A stretch of DNA of 56,426 nucleotides, taken from positions 1 to 56,426 of the forward strand of contig CACZIO010000013.1 in the NCBI GenBank assembly GCA_902781215.1, written 5' to 3'. The notes beneath the pieces were generated by a model. It saw only the letters and a program-made list of their open reading frames with translations. It did no database searches and was not told the DNA's origin. Below are positions 34,230 to 43,739 of this stretch, in pieces. The position numbers and the translations under genes were made by a program. The first letter of the stretch is position 1, and each line of letters begins with the position of its first letter. Source of the stretch: an uncultured Lachnospiraceae bacterium. GTDB taxonomy: Bacteria; Bacillota; Clostridia; Lachnospirales; Lachnospiraceae.

Positions 34230-35270
34230 ATGATTGTAGATAACAGATACTGTGCCAGTTCTTTTTTGATGTTCCGGTCGATCGAGGATCCGGCAAGGAT
34301 GTTTCGCGGAGGGATCCGGCCTGCCCTGTTTCGGGATTATGCGTACAGGACGCCGGTTCATGACAGCGAGGAGTTGGCGGCGCACCTTCAGGAGACGATT
34401 CAGAAAGAGGCGAAGGGCAGGCGGCTTGCGCTCGCACTGAGCGGCGGAATCGACTCCGCGATCCTGGCCCGGTACATGCCCGAAGGATCCATCGCCTACA
34501 CCTTTAAATGCGTGGTGCCGGGGATGGAAGTGACGGATGAATCGGGCGCGGCGGCCGTCTACGCGAAGGAATGCGGCCTGGAACACCGGATCGTAGAGGT
34601 GTACTGGGAGGACTTTGAAGCGCTTTCGGAGACTCTGATGAAGCACAAGGGAGCCCCGATCCATTCGATTGAGGTGCAGATCTACAAGGCGGCCCTGCAG
34701 GCCAAAAAGGACGGCATCGAGACACTGGTCTTCGGTGAGAATGCGGATGTCATTTATGGCGGTATGAACGGCCTGCTGTCACAGGACTGGCTGATCGGTG
34801 ATTTCATCAACCGCTATTCCTATGTCCTGCCCTACATGGTCCTCAGGGACTATGAGCTGGTCCTGGAGCCCTTCCGGAGATTTGAAAAGGAGGGCCACAT
34901 TGACGGGCATGAGTTTGTATCCGAGATTTTCCGGATGGAGGCGATGGGAACCTACTCCAACGCCACAGCCACGGCGGGCATGAAGCTCCTGTGCCCCTAT
35001 GCGGACACGGTCATGGCCATCCCCATGGACTATCAGAGGATCAGAAGCGGAGACACCAAATATCTGGTCAGAGAGGTGTTCAGAAAGCTCTATCCAGGAT
35101 TCACTGTCCCGCCCAAAACGCCTATGCCCCGTCCCATGGACGAATGGCTAAAAAACTGGGGGGGACCCGTGCGGGAGGAATTCTGGCCCCACTGCACAGA
35201 TACGATGACAGGCGATCAGAAGTGGCTCGTGTGGATCCTTGAGAAGTATTTCGATATGGTTTCGAAATGA
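34230..35270 (+). CDS. Asparagine-synthase-like ATP-pyrophosphatase
   Basis: This 346-residue protein starts at the ATG after GGGAGAAAAGAG. It carries the PP-loop LALALSGGIDSAILARYMPE (about 72-91) and other synthetase-domain motifs (VFGENADVIYGGMNG, about 173-187; PPKTPMPRPMDEWLKNW near 293-309). The N-terminal glutaminase domain of AsnB is absent, so ammonia or another amine must come from elsewhere or a different acyl-adenylate chemistry is used. Proteins of this reduced type act in amide-forming steps, including glycan amidation and lasso-peptide cyclisation. Its place right after LicD and TagD points to modification of a surface polymer. A link to the peptide cluster 15 kb upstream is possible but weak. 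Confidence 0.75.
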   Translation: MIVDNRYCASSFLMFRSIEDPARMFRGGIRPALFRDYAYRTPVHDSEELAAHLQETIQKEAKGRRLALALSGGIDSAILARYMPEGSIAYTFKCVVPGMEVTDESGAAAVYAKECGLEHRIVEVYWEDFEALSETLMKHKGAPIHSIEVQIYKAALQAKKDGIETLVFGENADVIYGGMNGLLSQDWLIGDFINRYSYVLPYMVLRDYELVLEPFRRFEKEGHIDGHEFVSEIFRMEAMGTYSNATATAGMKLLCPYADTVMAIPMDYQRIRSGDTKYLVREVFRKLYPGFTVPPKTPMPRPMDEWLKNWGGPVREEFWPHCTDTMTGDQKWLVWILEKYFDMVSK

Positions 35271-35383
35271 TATGGCATCAAAATAAGGAAGAGAGAGGGA
35301 CGATGCTCGGTTTTCCCGGCGCGCGCCGTTTCCGATACGCTTTGCGCACGCCTCGCGCTGCAGAACTCGATTTTTCGCAAAAA

Positions 35384-35401
35384 ACACCTGAAATATCAGG
35401 T
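35384..35401. promoter_or_regulatory. Operator-like palindrome before the amino acid transporter
   Basis: CACCTGA-AATA-TCAGGTG has perfect seven-base arms and lies about 55 bases upstream of the promoter at 35455. It may bind a regulator. The remainder of the gap 35271-35667 shows no gene. Confidence 0.4.
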
Positions 35402-35454
35402 GGGCCAATACTGTAATACAATAACAACAAATAATACAAATCGTCATTATTGAC

Positions 35455-35483
35455 TTGTTTTGTCAGCTGTGATTCAGTATAAT
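35455..35483 (+). promoter_or_regulatory. Promoter of the amino acid ABC transporter
   Basis: TTGTTT (35455-35460), exactly 17 bases, then TATAAT (35478-35483). A long leader of about 180 bases runs to the ATG at 35668. Confidence 0.65.
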
Positions 35484-35667
35484 ATCACTGCGCTGTGATA
35501 AATCGCTAAATTCAAACGGCGCAGCTGAGATGCACAGGAAGAAGCCTGTATAGACAAGGGACATATGTTTATATCAGACGGACGCTGACGCATAGCAGAT
35601 CCGGTACTGATGTCTGTGCGTTATTCAGCATACATAACACTGGTACAACAAACGGGAGGAATCATTT

Positions 35668-36627
35668 ATGAAAAAGACCATTGCAATGCTGCTGGCAGGC
35701 ATGATGCTGGCGGGCGCGCTGACAGCCTGCGGCGGATCCTCAGGATCCTCCGCCTCCAATGCGGAGCCGGCCAAGGAAGAGACCACGGAAGCGGCTGCTG
35801 ATACCGATGCGGCTGGAACTGCGGAAGCTGCTGTTGCTGCAGATGCGGCTTCTACGACCGAGGCTGCTGCTCCTGCAGAGGATGCAGGCAGGACCTTTAC
35901 CGTCGGTTTCGACGCGGAATATCCGCCCTACGGCTTCAAGGATGAAGAGTCCGGCGATTACACCGGTTTTGATCTGGAGCTGGCTGAGGAGCTCTGCAAG
36001 CGCCGCGGCTGGACCCTGAAGAAGCAGCCCATCGACTGGGATTCCAAGGATATGGAGATCAACTCCGGCACCATCGACTGCCTCTGGAACGGCATGACCT
36101 ACACCGGCCGTGAGGAGGACTACACCTGGAGTGAGCCCTATGTCGACAACTCCATCGTCATCGCTGTCAACGCGGATTCCGATATCCAGACCAAGGCAGA
36201 CCTGGCCGGCAAGAACGTCGTCGCACAGGCGGCTTCCTCCGCGGACACAGCTCTGGTCAACGATCCCGGCGACGGCTCCAACGATGAGAACCTCAAGCTC
36301 AGAGAGAGCTTTGCCAGCTACGAGACGATCAAGGACTACAACGATGCCTTCATGAACATGAACGCGGGCGTCTACGATGCCATCGCCGTCGATATCGGCG
36401 TTGCCCAGTACCAGCTGGCCGCCAACGAAGGCAAGTACAGGATCCTGGACGAGCCCCTCTCCACCGAGCAGTACGCCATCGCTTTTGCCAAGGGCAACAC
36501 CGAGCTGCGCGACATGGTTCAGGAGACTCTGAACGAGATGGCAGCGGACGGAACGGTCGACGAGATCGTCGCCGGCTATGCCGAGTACAACCTGCCCGAG
36601 ATGCTGATCATCGGAAAGGACAAGTGA
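35668..36627 (+). CDS. Polar amino acid ABC transporter, substrate-binding lipoprotein
   Basis: This 319-residue lipoprotein has a signal ending in LTAC (lipobox, Cys at about 21), then a low-complexity Ala/Glu/Thr linker (about 25-72) that spaces the domain from the membrane. The binding domain is the SBP_bac_3 family: FTVGFDAEYPPYGFKDEESG (about 76-95), DYTGFDLELAEELCKRRGWT, INSGTIDCLWNGMTYTGRE, a hinge near VAQAASSADTALV, and the final VDEIVAGYAEYNLPEM. These motifs suit polar amino acids such as glutamine, histidine or cystine. GGGAGGA lies before the ATG. It is followed by a terminator and the two other transporter genes, so it can be made in excess over them. Confidence 0.92.
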   Translation: MKKTIAMLLAGMMLAGALTACGGSSGSSASNAEPAKEETTEAAADTDAAGTAEAAVAADAASTTEAAAPAEDAGRTFTVGFDAEYPPYGFKDEESGDYTGFDLELAEELCKRRGWTLKKQPIDWDSKDMEINSGTIDCLWNGMTYTGREEDYTWSEPYVDNSIVIAVNADSDIQTKADLAGKNVVAQAASSADTALVNDPGDGSNDENLKLRESFASYETIKDYNDAFMNMNAGVYDAIAVDIGVAQYQLAANEGKYRILDEPLSTEQYAIAFAKGNTELRDMVQETLNEMAADGTVDEIVAGYAEYNLPEMLIIGKDK

Positions 36628-36750
36628 TCTGAAACAATCCTGCGAAGGCAGATGGATCCACAGTGATCTGCGGATGTGGATGGATTCACTGAACAAGTGA
36701 TTCAGAGTGATCCCGCGGAAACAGACGGATCCAAACGGATGTTAAAACGG

Positions 36751-36804
36751 ACGCCTGCAGGTGGGCACCATGCTGTAAACGCAGGTCCCCCTGCAGGCGT
36801 TTTT
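36751..36804 (+). terminator. Intrinsic terminator/attenuator between transporter genes
   Basis: ACGCCTGCAGG (36751-36761) pairs with CCTGCAGGCGT (36790-36800), followed by TTTTTG. It lies between the binding-protein gene and the permease gene; partial read-through would give the usual excess of binding protein. Confidence 0.8.
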
Positions 36805-36827
36805 GTAAAACAAAGAGGAAATATCAA

Positions 36828-37478
36828 ATGGGCTTTATGTCAATTGTACAGCAGATTATCGGCGGATTCGGAACGACGCTCTTCATCTTTTTCTTCACAC
36901 TTCTGTTCTCGCTGCCGCTGGGCATCCTGTTTGCGCTGGCCAGAATGAGTAAGTTCAAGCCGCTCAACTGGTTCATGCAGGTATGCATCTCCATCCTGCG
37001 CGGCACACCGCTGATGCTGCAGCTGATCGTCGTCTTTTTCATGCCTTTTTATGTGTTCGGAATCAAGTTGTCCGCCGGATGGCGTGTCTACGCTGCCCTG
37101 ATCGGTTTTTCCATCAACTATGCGGCCTATTTCGGAGAGATTTTCCGCGCCGGCATCGAGGGCGTTCCCGTCGGCCAGCATGAGGCGGCAGAGGTGCTCG
37201 GATTTACCAGGGCGCAGACCTTCTGGAAGATCGTTTTCCCGCAGATGGTCAAGCGTGTCATTCCGCCTGTGACCAACGAAGTGATCACGCTCGTCAAGGA
37301 CACGTCCATGGCTTTCGCGATCGCCTATGTCGAGATGTTTACCCTGGCCAAGCAGGTCGCCGCGCAGCAGTCCAGCATCACGCCGCTCTTTGTCGCCGGC
37401 CTGTTCTACTATGTGTTCAATTTCGTTGTCGCATGGGCAATGGGACGCCTGGAGAAGAGACTGTCCTACTTTGAATGA
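36828..37478 (+). CDS. Polar amino acid ABC transporter, permease
   Basis: This 216-residue permease of the HisM/GlnP type has about five membrane segments (FGTTLFIFFFTLLFSLPLGI at the start, VIGFSINYAAYFG-like in the middle). The EAA loop that contacts the ATPase is seen as GQHEAAEVLGFTRAQTFWKI (about 118-137), followed by VFPQMVKRVIPPVTNE. CISILRGTPLMLQLI (about 50-64) is the family's R-G-T-P motif. AAAGAGGA precedes the ATG. One permease type only, so it probably acts as a homodimer. Confidence 0.92.
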   Translation: MGFMSIVQQIIGGFGTTLFIFFFTLLFSLPLGILFALARMSKFKPLNWFMQVCISILRGTPLMLQLIVVFFMPFYVFGIKLSAGWRVYAALIGFSINYAAYFGEIFRAGIEGVPVGQHEAAEVLGFTRAQTFWKIVFPQMVKRVIPPVTNEVITLVKDTSMAFAIAYVEMFTLAKQVAAQQSSITPLFVAGLFYYVFNFVVAWAMGRLEKRLSYFE

Positions 37479-37616
37479 ATTAATTCTTTGATATACGCGA
37501 GCGCCCGGCGGATTCAGGATCGGGATATGCCGGGCGTGCCTGGCGGGCATTTCCCGTTTCCGGGCGGATGTTCCCGGATCCTGTCTGTGTACCCTGCGCC
37601 ATAAAGAGGAAAAAAC

Positions 37617-38396
37617 ATGAGCCTGTTTGAGATTAATAACGTAAGTAAATCTTTCGGAGATCTGACGGTCCTCCACGATATATCCGTCAAGGTAGAGGAG
37701 GGCGAGGTCGTCGCCATCATCGGCCCCTCCGGCAGCGGCAAGTCGACCCTGCTGCGCTGCGCGACCATGCTGGAGACCATGGACAAGGGGTCCCTGCTCT
37801 ACCTGGGTGAGACGGCAGCCCACAATAACGCGGAGGGCAATACCGTGTATGCCTCCGCCGCCGACCTGCGCCGGATCAAGGGATATTTCGGCCTGGTCTT
37901 CCAGAATTTCAACCTCTTCCCGCACTTCTCCGTCCTCCGCAACCTGACGGAGGCTCCCATCCATGTGCAGAAGCGCGGCCGCGAGGAGGTCGAGGCCGAG
38001 GCGCGCGAGATGCTGCGCAAAATGGGCCTGGAGGGCAAGGAGGACAATTATCCCCAGCAGCTCTCCGGCGGCCAGCAGCAGCGTGTGGCGATCGCCCGCG
38101 CCCTGACCATGAACCCCAGGATGCTCTTTTTCGATGAGCCCACATCCGCCCTTGACCCCGAGCTGACCGGCGAGATCCTCAAGGTCATCCGCCAGCTTGC
38201 CCAGGAGAAGATGACCATGGTCATCGTCACCCACGAAATGGCCTTCGCCCGCGACGTCGCGGACCGCGTCATCTTCATGGACGGCGGTTACATCGTCGAG
38301 GAGGGCCGCCCTGAGGATGTCATCACCAATCCCAGGGAGGAGCGCACAAAGCAGTTCCTCGCCCGCTTCGCCGGACAGGGCTCGATCGACGAATAA
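37617..38396 (+). CDS. Polar amino acid ABC transporter, ATP-binding protein (GlnQ-like)
   Basis: This 259-residue ATPase shows Walker [15 protein letters not shown] (about 36-49), Q-loop [16 protein letters not shown] (about 90-105), signature [15 protein letters not shown] (about 144-158), Walker [16 protein letters not shown] (about 163-177) and H-loop VIVTHEM (about 197-203). It ends [23 protein letters not shown] precedes the ATG. It powers the permease at 36828. Confidence 0.93.
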   Translation: MSLFEINNVSKSFGDLTVLHDISVKVEEGEVVAIIGPSGSGKSTLLRCATMLETMDKGSLLYLGETAAHNNAEGNTVYASAADLRRIKGYFGLVFQNFNLFPHFSVLRNLTEAPIHVQKRGREEVEAEAREMLRKMGLEGKEDNYPQQLSGGQQQRVAIARALTMNPRMLFFDEPTSALDPELTGEILKVIRQLAQEKMTMVIVTHEMAFARDVADRVIFMDGGYIVEEGRPEDVITNPREERTKQFLARFAGQGSIDE

Positions 38397-38428
38397 CATC
38401 GACGGCCGGATTTTACGAATCGCGAGGA

Positions 38429-38596
38429 GCCGGGGGACGTTTCTCCGGCTCCTTTTTTGGCACCATGCGGACGGTTCTCCGGCTTCTTTTGGGAACCATG
38501 GGGACGGTTCTCCGGCTCCTTTTTTGGCACCCCGGCATCTCTGAGGAACCATGGGGACGGTTCTCCGGCTCCTTTTTTGGCACCCCGGCATCTCTG
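38429..38596 (+). repeat. GGGGACGG repeat cluster C (four forward copies)
   Basis: Four copies start near 38432, 38466, 38497 and 38550, each with GGACGGTTCTCCGG (the first has GTTTCTCC) followed by a CTCCTTTTTTGG-type tract. The last two are in a near-perfect tandem unit of period 53 (38492-38544 and 38545-38596). The hairpin-less T-rich tails could weakly pause transcription. They fill the gap between the transporter and the racemase-like gene. Confidence 0.85.
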
Positions 38597-38615
38597 ATGG
38601 AAGGAAGGCATCTAC

Positions 38616-39488
38616 ATGAAAATAAAACTCATCATGGCGGACCCGGCAGGAAACCGCACGGCCATTGTGCGTACCCCGGTTCCGGCGGCGCAGCGGGCGC
38701 AGATCGCCGCCAGGCTTCTCGAGATCCCGGACCTGCGCGCGGAGCAGGCGGGATTTGAGACCGCGCCGCAGATGGGCGGCGCAGGCCGCCTGGAGATGAT
38801 GGGCGGTGAATTCTGCGGCAACGCGGCCAGAAGTTATGGCTACCTGCTCTGGCAGGAGCAAAACAGAGCCGCCGGCCCGCAGCCCGCGGGCAGCCTCCGG
38901 ATCGAGATCTCCGGCAGCGCGCAGCCCCTTGAGGTGGACTGCGACCTGGCGGAAGGGACTTCGTTTGCGCAGATGCCCCTGCCGGAGGTCGTTCTGTATA
39001 CGCCTGAGCGCTGTCCCATGGTCGTCGGCGAGGGGATCACCCACGTGATCCTGCAGGACGTGGATCCGGATGAGGACCTGGTCCGGCGCCTAGTAGAGGA
39101 GTACGGTGACCGGTGGGACGCCTTCGGGATGATGTTCCTGAAGGGGGACTGCCTGACGCCGGTCGTCTATGTGCGCGGCGCGGGCTCCCTGGTCTATGAA
39201 TCCTCCTGCGGCAGCGGTTCCCTTGCCTGTGCCTGGTATCTGGACCGGGCAGAGCGGGAAAAAGAATCCGTGCCTGCTGATGTGAACGCGGCGGATAAAG
39301 CTTGCGGAACCGGCAGCCCGTCCCGAATGAATACAGGCGGGTCTGAGGCACCTGCCGTCTATCGCTTTCGGGAGCCGGGCGGAGAGATCACCGTCCGGAT
39401 CAGCCATGAGACGGGCGGCGCCGTTATTGCGCGCATGGGGGGACGGATCTCACTGGAGCAGGAGCTGGAAGTGGAGATTATGCTGTGA
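38616..39488 (+). CDS. DapF-fold racemase/epimerase (CntK-like)
   Basis: This 290-residue protein has the two half-sites of diaminopimelate epimerase-fold enzymes: MMGGEFCGNAARSYGYLL (about 61-78, catalytic Cys 67) and YESSCGSGSLACAWYL (about 194-209, catalytic Cys 198). Both Cys are present, so a two-base racemase reaction is feasible. The first motif (GGEFCGNAxRS rather than the DapF GNGxR form) and its place beside an amino acid transporter fit the DapF relatives such as histidine racemase CntK better than true DapF of lysine synthesis. There are no staphylopine-type CntL/CntM genes nearby. Residues about 217-248 are a low-complexity insertion. GGAAGG precedes the ATG. The substrate is unknown; a D-amino acid made or used with the transporter is plausible. 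Confidence 0.7.
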   Translation: MKIKLIMADPAGNRTAIVRTPVPAAQRAQIAARLLEIPDLRAEQAGFETAPQMGGAGRLEMMGGEFCGNAARSYGYLLWQEQNRAAGPQPAGSLRIEISGSAQPLEVDCDLAEGTSFAQMPLPEVVLYTPERCPMVVGEGITHVILQDVDPDEDLVRRLVEEYGDRWDAFGMMFLKGDCLTPVVYVRGAGSLVYESSCGSGSLACAWYLDRAEREKESVPADVNAADKACGTGSPSRMNTGGSEAPAVYRFREPGGEITVRISHETGGAVIARMGGRISLEQELEVEIML

Positions 39489-39777
39489 CCGGGTCCGGCT
39501 TTCGGAAAGGCTTTCGCAAAGGTCTTCAGAAGGGGCTTCTGTAAGCCTGCGGCTTTACCGGTGGACAGCCCGGCCGGATCGCGGCTCTCTGCGGTCGGAC
39601 GAAGCGGCCGGAAAAAAACCGCCGAGATCCGTCCCAGGCGGTACCCTCTGCACGGATACGTCAAAAGCGGCAGGGAAGTCAAGTTAATTTATTGTTAAAT
39701 GTCACAAAATTAACGGGGCGGCGGTGACGCACAGACGACAATTTGCACATTTTGTTTATCGAATTTTTAGAATTGTA

Positions 39778-39806
39778 TTGCAATTTACACAGAATAATGT
39801 TATTCT
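39778..39806 (+). promoter_or_regulatory. Promoter with overlapping palindrome, glycerol regulon
   Basis: TTGCAA (39778-39783), 17 bases, TATTCT (39801-39806). AGAATAATGTTATTCT (39791-39806), with perfect seven-base arms, overlaps the -10, as for a repressor operator. The rest of 39489-39950 shows no gene. Confidence 0.55.
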
Positions 39807-39913
39807 GTTTACAAGTTAATGATCGTGCCTGGAGAAAAGAGTGTATGGCGATGCAGGGTTGGGAAAACCTGTATATTCGCGTGTATTCTTTTTTTTGTGC
39901 CTGTTGGATTTAA

Positions 39914-39923
39914 GAAACGTTTC
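39914..39923. promoter_or_regulatory. cre-like palindrome in the glpP leader
   Basis: GAAACGTTTC lies within TTAAGAAACGTTTCCAACC, close to CcpA cre sites (consensus TGNAANCGNWNNCA, with T-to-A at the first base). GTTGGA...TCCAAC around it can also form a stem in the leader. Catabolite control of glycerol use is well known; the site here is only a candidate. Confidence 0.4.
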
Positions 39924-39950
39924 CAACCAAAAAGAACAGAAAGGTCCTGA

Positions 39951-40529
39951 ATGGGAAGAGAATTTCTTGAAAAGATAGAGGCTTCGCCGATCATTGCGGC
40001 AGTCAAGGACGATCGGGAGCTGGCCAGAGCGCTGCAGTCGGATGTGGACGTCGTATTCATCCTCTACGGGGATGTCTGCACGATCCCGATGATCGTGGAC
40101 AGGATCAAGGAGACGGGCCGGACCGCCATGGTGCACCTGGATCTCGTATCCGGGCTGAGTCCCAAGGAGATCTCGATCGACTATATCCGGATGCGGACCA
40201 GGGCAGACGGGATCATCACGACCAGGGCCAACCTGATCCGCCACGCGAGGGAGAGCGGGCTGGCCACGATCCTGCGGTATTTTGTCCTCGACAGCCTGGC
40301 CCTGATCAATATTGAAAAACAGTCCCAGCAGCGTCATGCGTCGCAGCCGGATCTGATTGAGATCCTGCCGGGGGTCATTTCCCCCAAGGTCCTGTCCCGC
40401 ATCTGTCAGATGAGCCGGGTACCGGTCATCGCGGGCGGCCTGATCCACGACCGGGACGACGTGATGAATGCCCTGAATGCGGGCGCCATCGCCATCTCGA
40501 CCAGCACCCCGGATGTATGGGAGATGTAA
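39951..40529 (+). CDS. glpP: Glycerol-3-phosphate-responsive antiterminator GlpP
   Basis: This 192-residue RNA-binding regulator matches GlpP throughout: FLEKIEASPIIAAVKDDREL (about 5-24), VVFILYGDVCTIPMIVDRIK (about 34-53), MVHLDLVSGLSPKEISIDYI (about 60-79), ADGIITTRANLIRHARE and a TIM-barrel-like end (VPVIAGGLIHDRDDV, about 158-172; AGAIAISTSTPDVWE). In Bacillus, GlpP with glycerol-3-phosphate prevents termination in glycerol-gene leaders and stabilises glpD mRNA. Here it precedes glpK by 250 bases with GC-rich stems (for example GCCGCGCGCCGTCGACAGCG, near 40638), and glpF has a stem-loop just before it (42522-42552), so the leader targets could be there (inference). Confidence 0.9.
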   Translation: MGREFLEKIEASPIIAAVKDDRELARALQSDVDVVFILYGDVCTIPMIVDRIKETGRTAMVHLDLVSGLSPKEISIDYIRMRTRADGIITTRANLIRHARESGLATILRYFVLDSLALINIEKQSQQRHASQPDLIEILPGVISPKVLSRICQMSRVPVIAGGLIHDRDDVMNALNAGAIAISTSTPDVWEM

Positions 40530-40706
40530 AAACAGCGAGGAAAAGCCGGACATTTGCTGTGCCGGCACGGGCAAAGGGGAGGATTTGACGAGCGTCCCGT
40601 TTCCCGCACGCCGGCCTTCACGATTAAGTACACAAATGCCGCGCGCCGTCGACAGCGGTGCGCCCGGCAGTGTAGATAAAACTGTCACAAAAAATCTTTT
40701 ACATAA

Positions 40707-42281
<1,575 letters not shown>

Positions 42282-42296
42282 GCACCTGAGCGAGAG

Positions 42297-42375
42297 CCCG
42301 TCTGAAGGATCAAGAGCAAAGGACCGGGCTTGCCTTCCGGAAGCCTGTCTGAAGAATCAAGGGCAAAACGGCCGG
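42297..42375 (+). repeat. Direct repeat between glpK and glpF
   Basis: GCCCGTCTGAAGGATCAAGA (42297-42316) and GCCTGTCTGAAGAATCAAGG (42351-42370) plus GCAAA after each form a 25-bp direct repeat with a 54-bp period. Both lie inside the 290-base leader before glpF. Further on, a GC-rich inverted repeat (42522-42552, CAGCGGCGCCGGG...CCCGGCGCTG) precedes the ribosome binding site and could be a leader terminator acted on by GlpP (inference). Confidence 0.6.
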
Positions 42376-42574
42376 ATCGCTGTGCGGGGAAACACAGCGA
42401 CCCAGTGAAGGCCATTTGCATAGAGGATCAGAGATGATCCTGCAGCGATCACATTTTCTTTTTTGTAACTGCCTGATGTGTACAGCACACAGGCGCATGA
42501 AACACATGTAATACATTTAACACAGCGGCGCCGGGTCCACCGGCCCGGCGCTGAACCTGAAAAGGGGGTTTAAC

Positions 42575-43291
42575 ATGAGTTATCTGATTAATGAACTGTT
42601 CGGCACAATGCTTCTGGTTCTCCTGGGCGACGGCGTCTGCATGAACCTGAATCTGAACAAGTCCGGCCAGAAGGGCGGCACGAGCACACACGGCGGCATC
42701 GGCTGGGGCCTCGCGGTCATGGTTCCCGCGTTTATTTTCGGCAAGGCGACCGGCGCTCACTTCAATCCTTCCGTCACCATCGCTCTGGCAGTTCAGGGCA
42801 GCCTGTCCTGGGGCCTTGTTCCCTTCTATGTGATCGGCCAGATGATCGGCGGCTTCCTCGGCGCAGCGATCCTGACGGTCATGTATCATGATCACCTCGC
42901 GGCAACTCCCGAGAACGATGTCAAGCGCGGCTGCTACTGCACAGCTCCTTCCATCCGCAACACCGGCCTGAACTTCCTCTCCGAGTTTGTTGACACCTTC
43001 GTCCTGATGTTCGCGATCTGCGGCATCGGCCAGACTGTGGCAGGCGACAGCGGCCTGAACTATGTCTTCGTATTCGGCATCATCACAGCCATCGGCATGT
43101 CCTTCGGCGGCGTGACCGGATATGCAATGAACGCAGCCAGAGACTTCAGCCCCCGCCTTTGCTTCGCACTTCTGTGCCCCGGCGACAACAAGGATCCCGA
43201 CTGGGGTTATTCCTGGATCCCCGTCGTAGCTCCCATCTGCGGCGCGGTCGTGGCAGTGCTCGTTTATGGCGCACTTCCTTTCCCGGCATAA
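42575..43291 (+). CDS. glpF: Glycerol facilitator, MIP family
   Basis: This 238-residue channel has six membrane segments and both half-helix loops of aquaglyceroporins. The NPA boxes are altered: AHFNPSVTIALA (about 66-77) carries N-P-S and GYAMNAARDFSPRL (about 187-200) carries N-A-A. Asp and Arg after the second box (RDF) are kept, as in glycerol-conducting members. AAAAGGGGG precedes the ATG. It lets glycerol in for GlpK. Altered boxes occur in some Firmicutes channels, so it is likely functional. Confidence 0.92.
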   Translation: MSYLINELFGTMLLVLLGDGVCMNLNLNKSGQKGGTSTHGGIGWGLAVMVPAFIFGKATGAHFNPSVTIALAVQGSLSWGLVPFYVIGQMIGGFLGAAILTVMYHDHLAATPENDVKRGCYCTAPSIRNTGLNFLSEFVDTFVLMFAICGIGQTVAGDSGLNYVFVFGIITAIGMSFGGVTGYAMNAARDFSPRLCFALLCPGDNKDPDWGYSWIPVVAPICGAVVAVLVYGALPFPA

Positions 43292-43533
43292 TCGGATAAG
43301 AACAGTCATATCATTCGTCCAAACACCTGTCCGGGCAGAAACAGGAGCTTTGTTTTGTTAAAAGCCTGGTTGATGAACGGATACAGTCAGTGTTGAGTGA
43401 AAACTGTCAGCGATGGCAGATACAGGAATTGACAGATGATTTCTGCCTGACAGTGCATGATCAGAACAGCAAATAGAGATTTGATCTGATTCTGCCTGTG
43501 CTTCCATTGTATTAAGTGAATGACATTGCGGAG

Positions 43534-43595
43534 ATGGAGTCAGGCAATCATGGAAACCTTGTGAAAGAAGGTATCGGTTGCCTGACTCCATTTTT
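43534..43595 (+). terminator. Intrinsic terminator after glpF
   Basis: ATGGAGTCAGGCAA (43534-43547) pairs perfectly over 14 bases with TTGCCTGACTCCAT (43578-43591), followed by TTTTTG. It separates glpKF from the dehydrogenase genes, unless antiterminated. In the rest of the gap 43292-43739, TAAACAA...TTGTTTA (about 43616-43642) is an operator-like inverted repeat before the next gene. Confidence 0.85.
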
Positions 43596-43739
43596 GTACT
43601 CTTTTTTGAAAAAAATAAACAAGATTCGATATTTTTGTTTACGTAATAGTCATTCCACAGCAACCGTGAAACCGGGATCAGGTTATTCCGGAGACATGCT
43701 TTGCGGAAAGCTGGCGGAATGACGAGGAGGAACCAATTT

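Noticed and set aside
34230-35270. The asparagine-synthase-like gene as the missing lasso cyclase of the peptide cluster
   Set aside because: It lies 15 kb away inside a LicD/TagD glycan operon, and the short peptide lacks a convincing lasso core. Kept only as an alternative.
36840-39044. A 734-codon open frame on the minus strand
   Set aside because: It runs antisense through the transporter ATPase and permease genes, whose motifs are unmistakable. Long antisense frames are expected in GC-rich coding DNA; no domain or ribosome binding site supports it.
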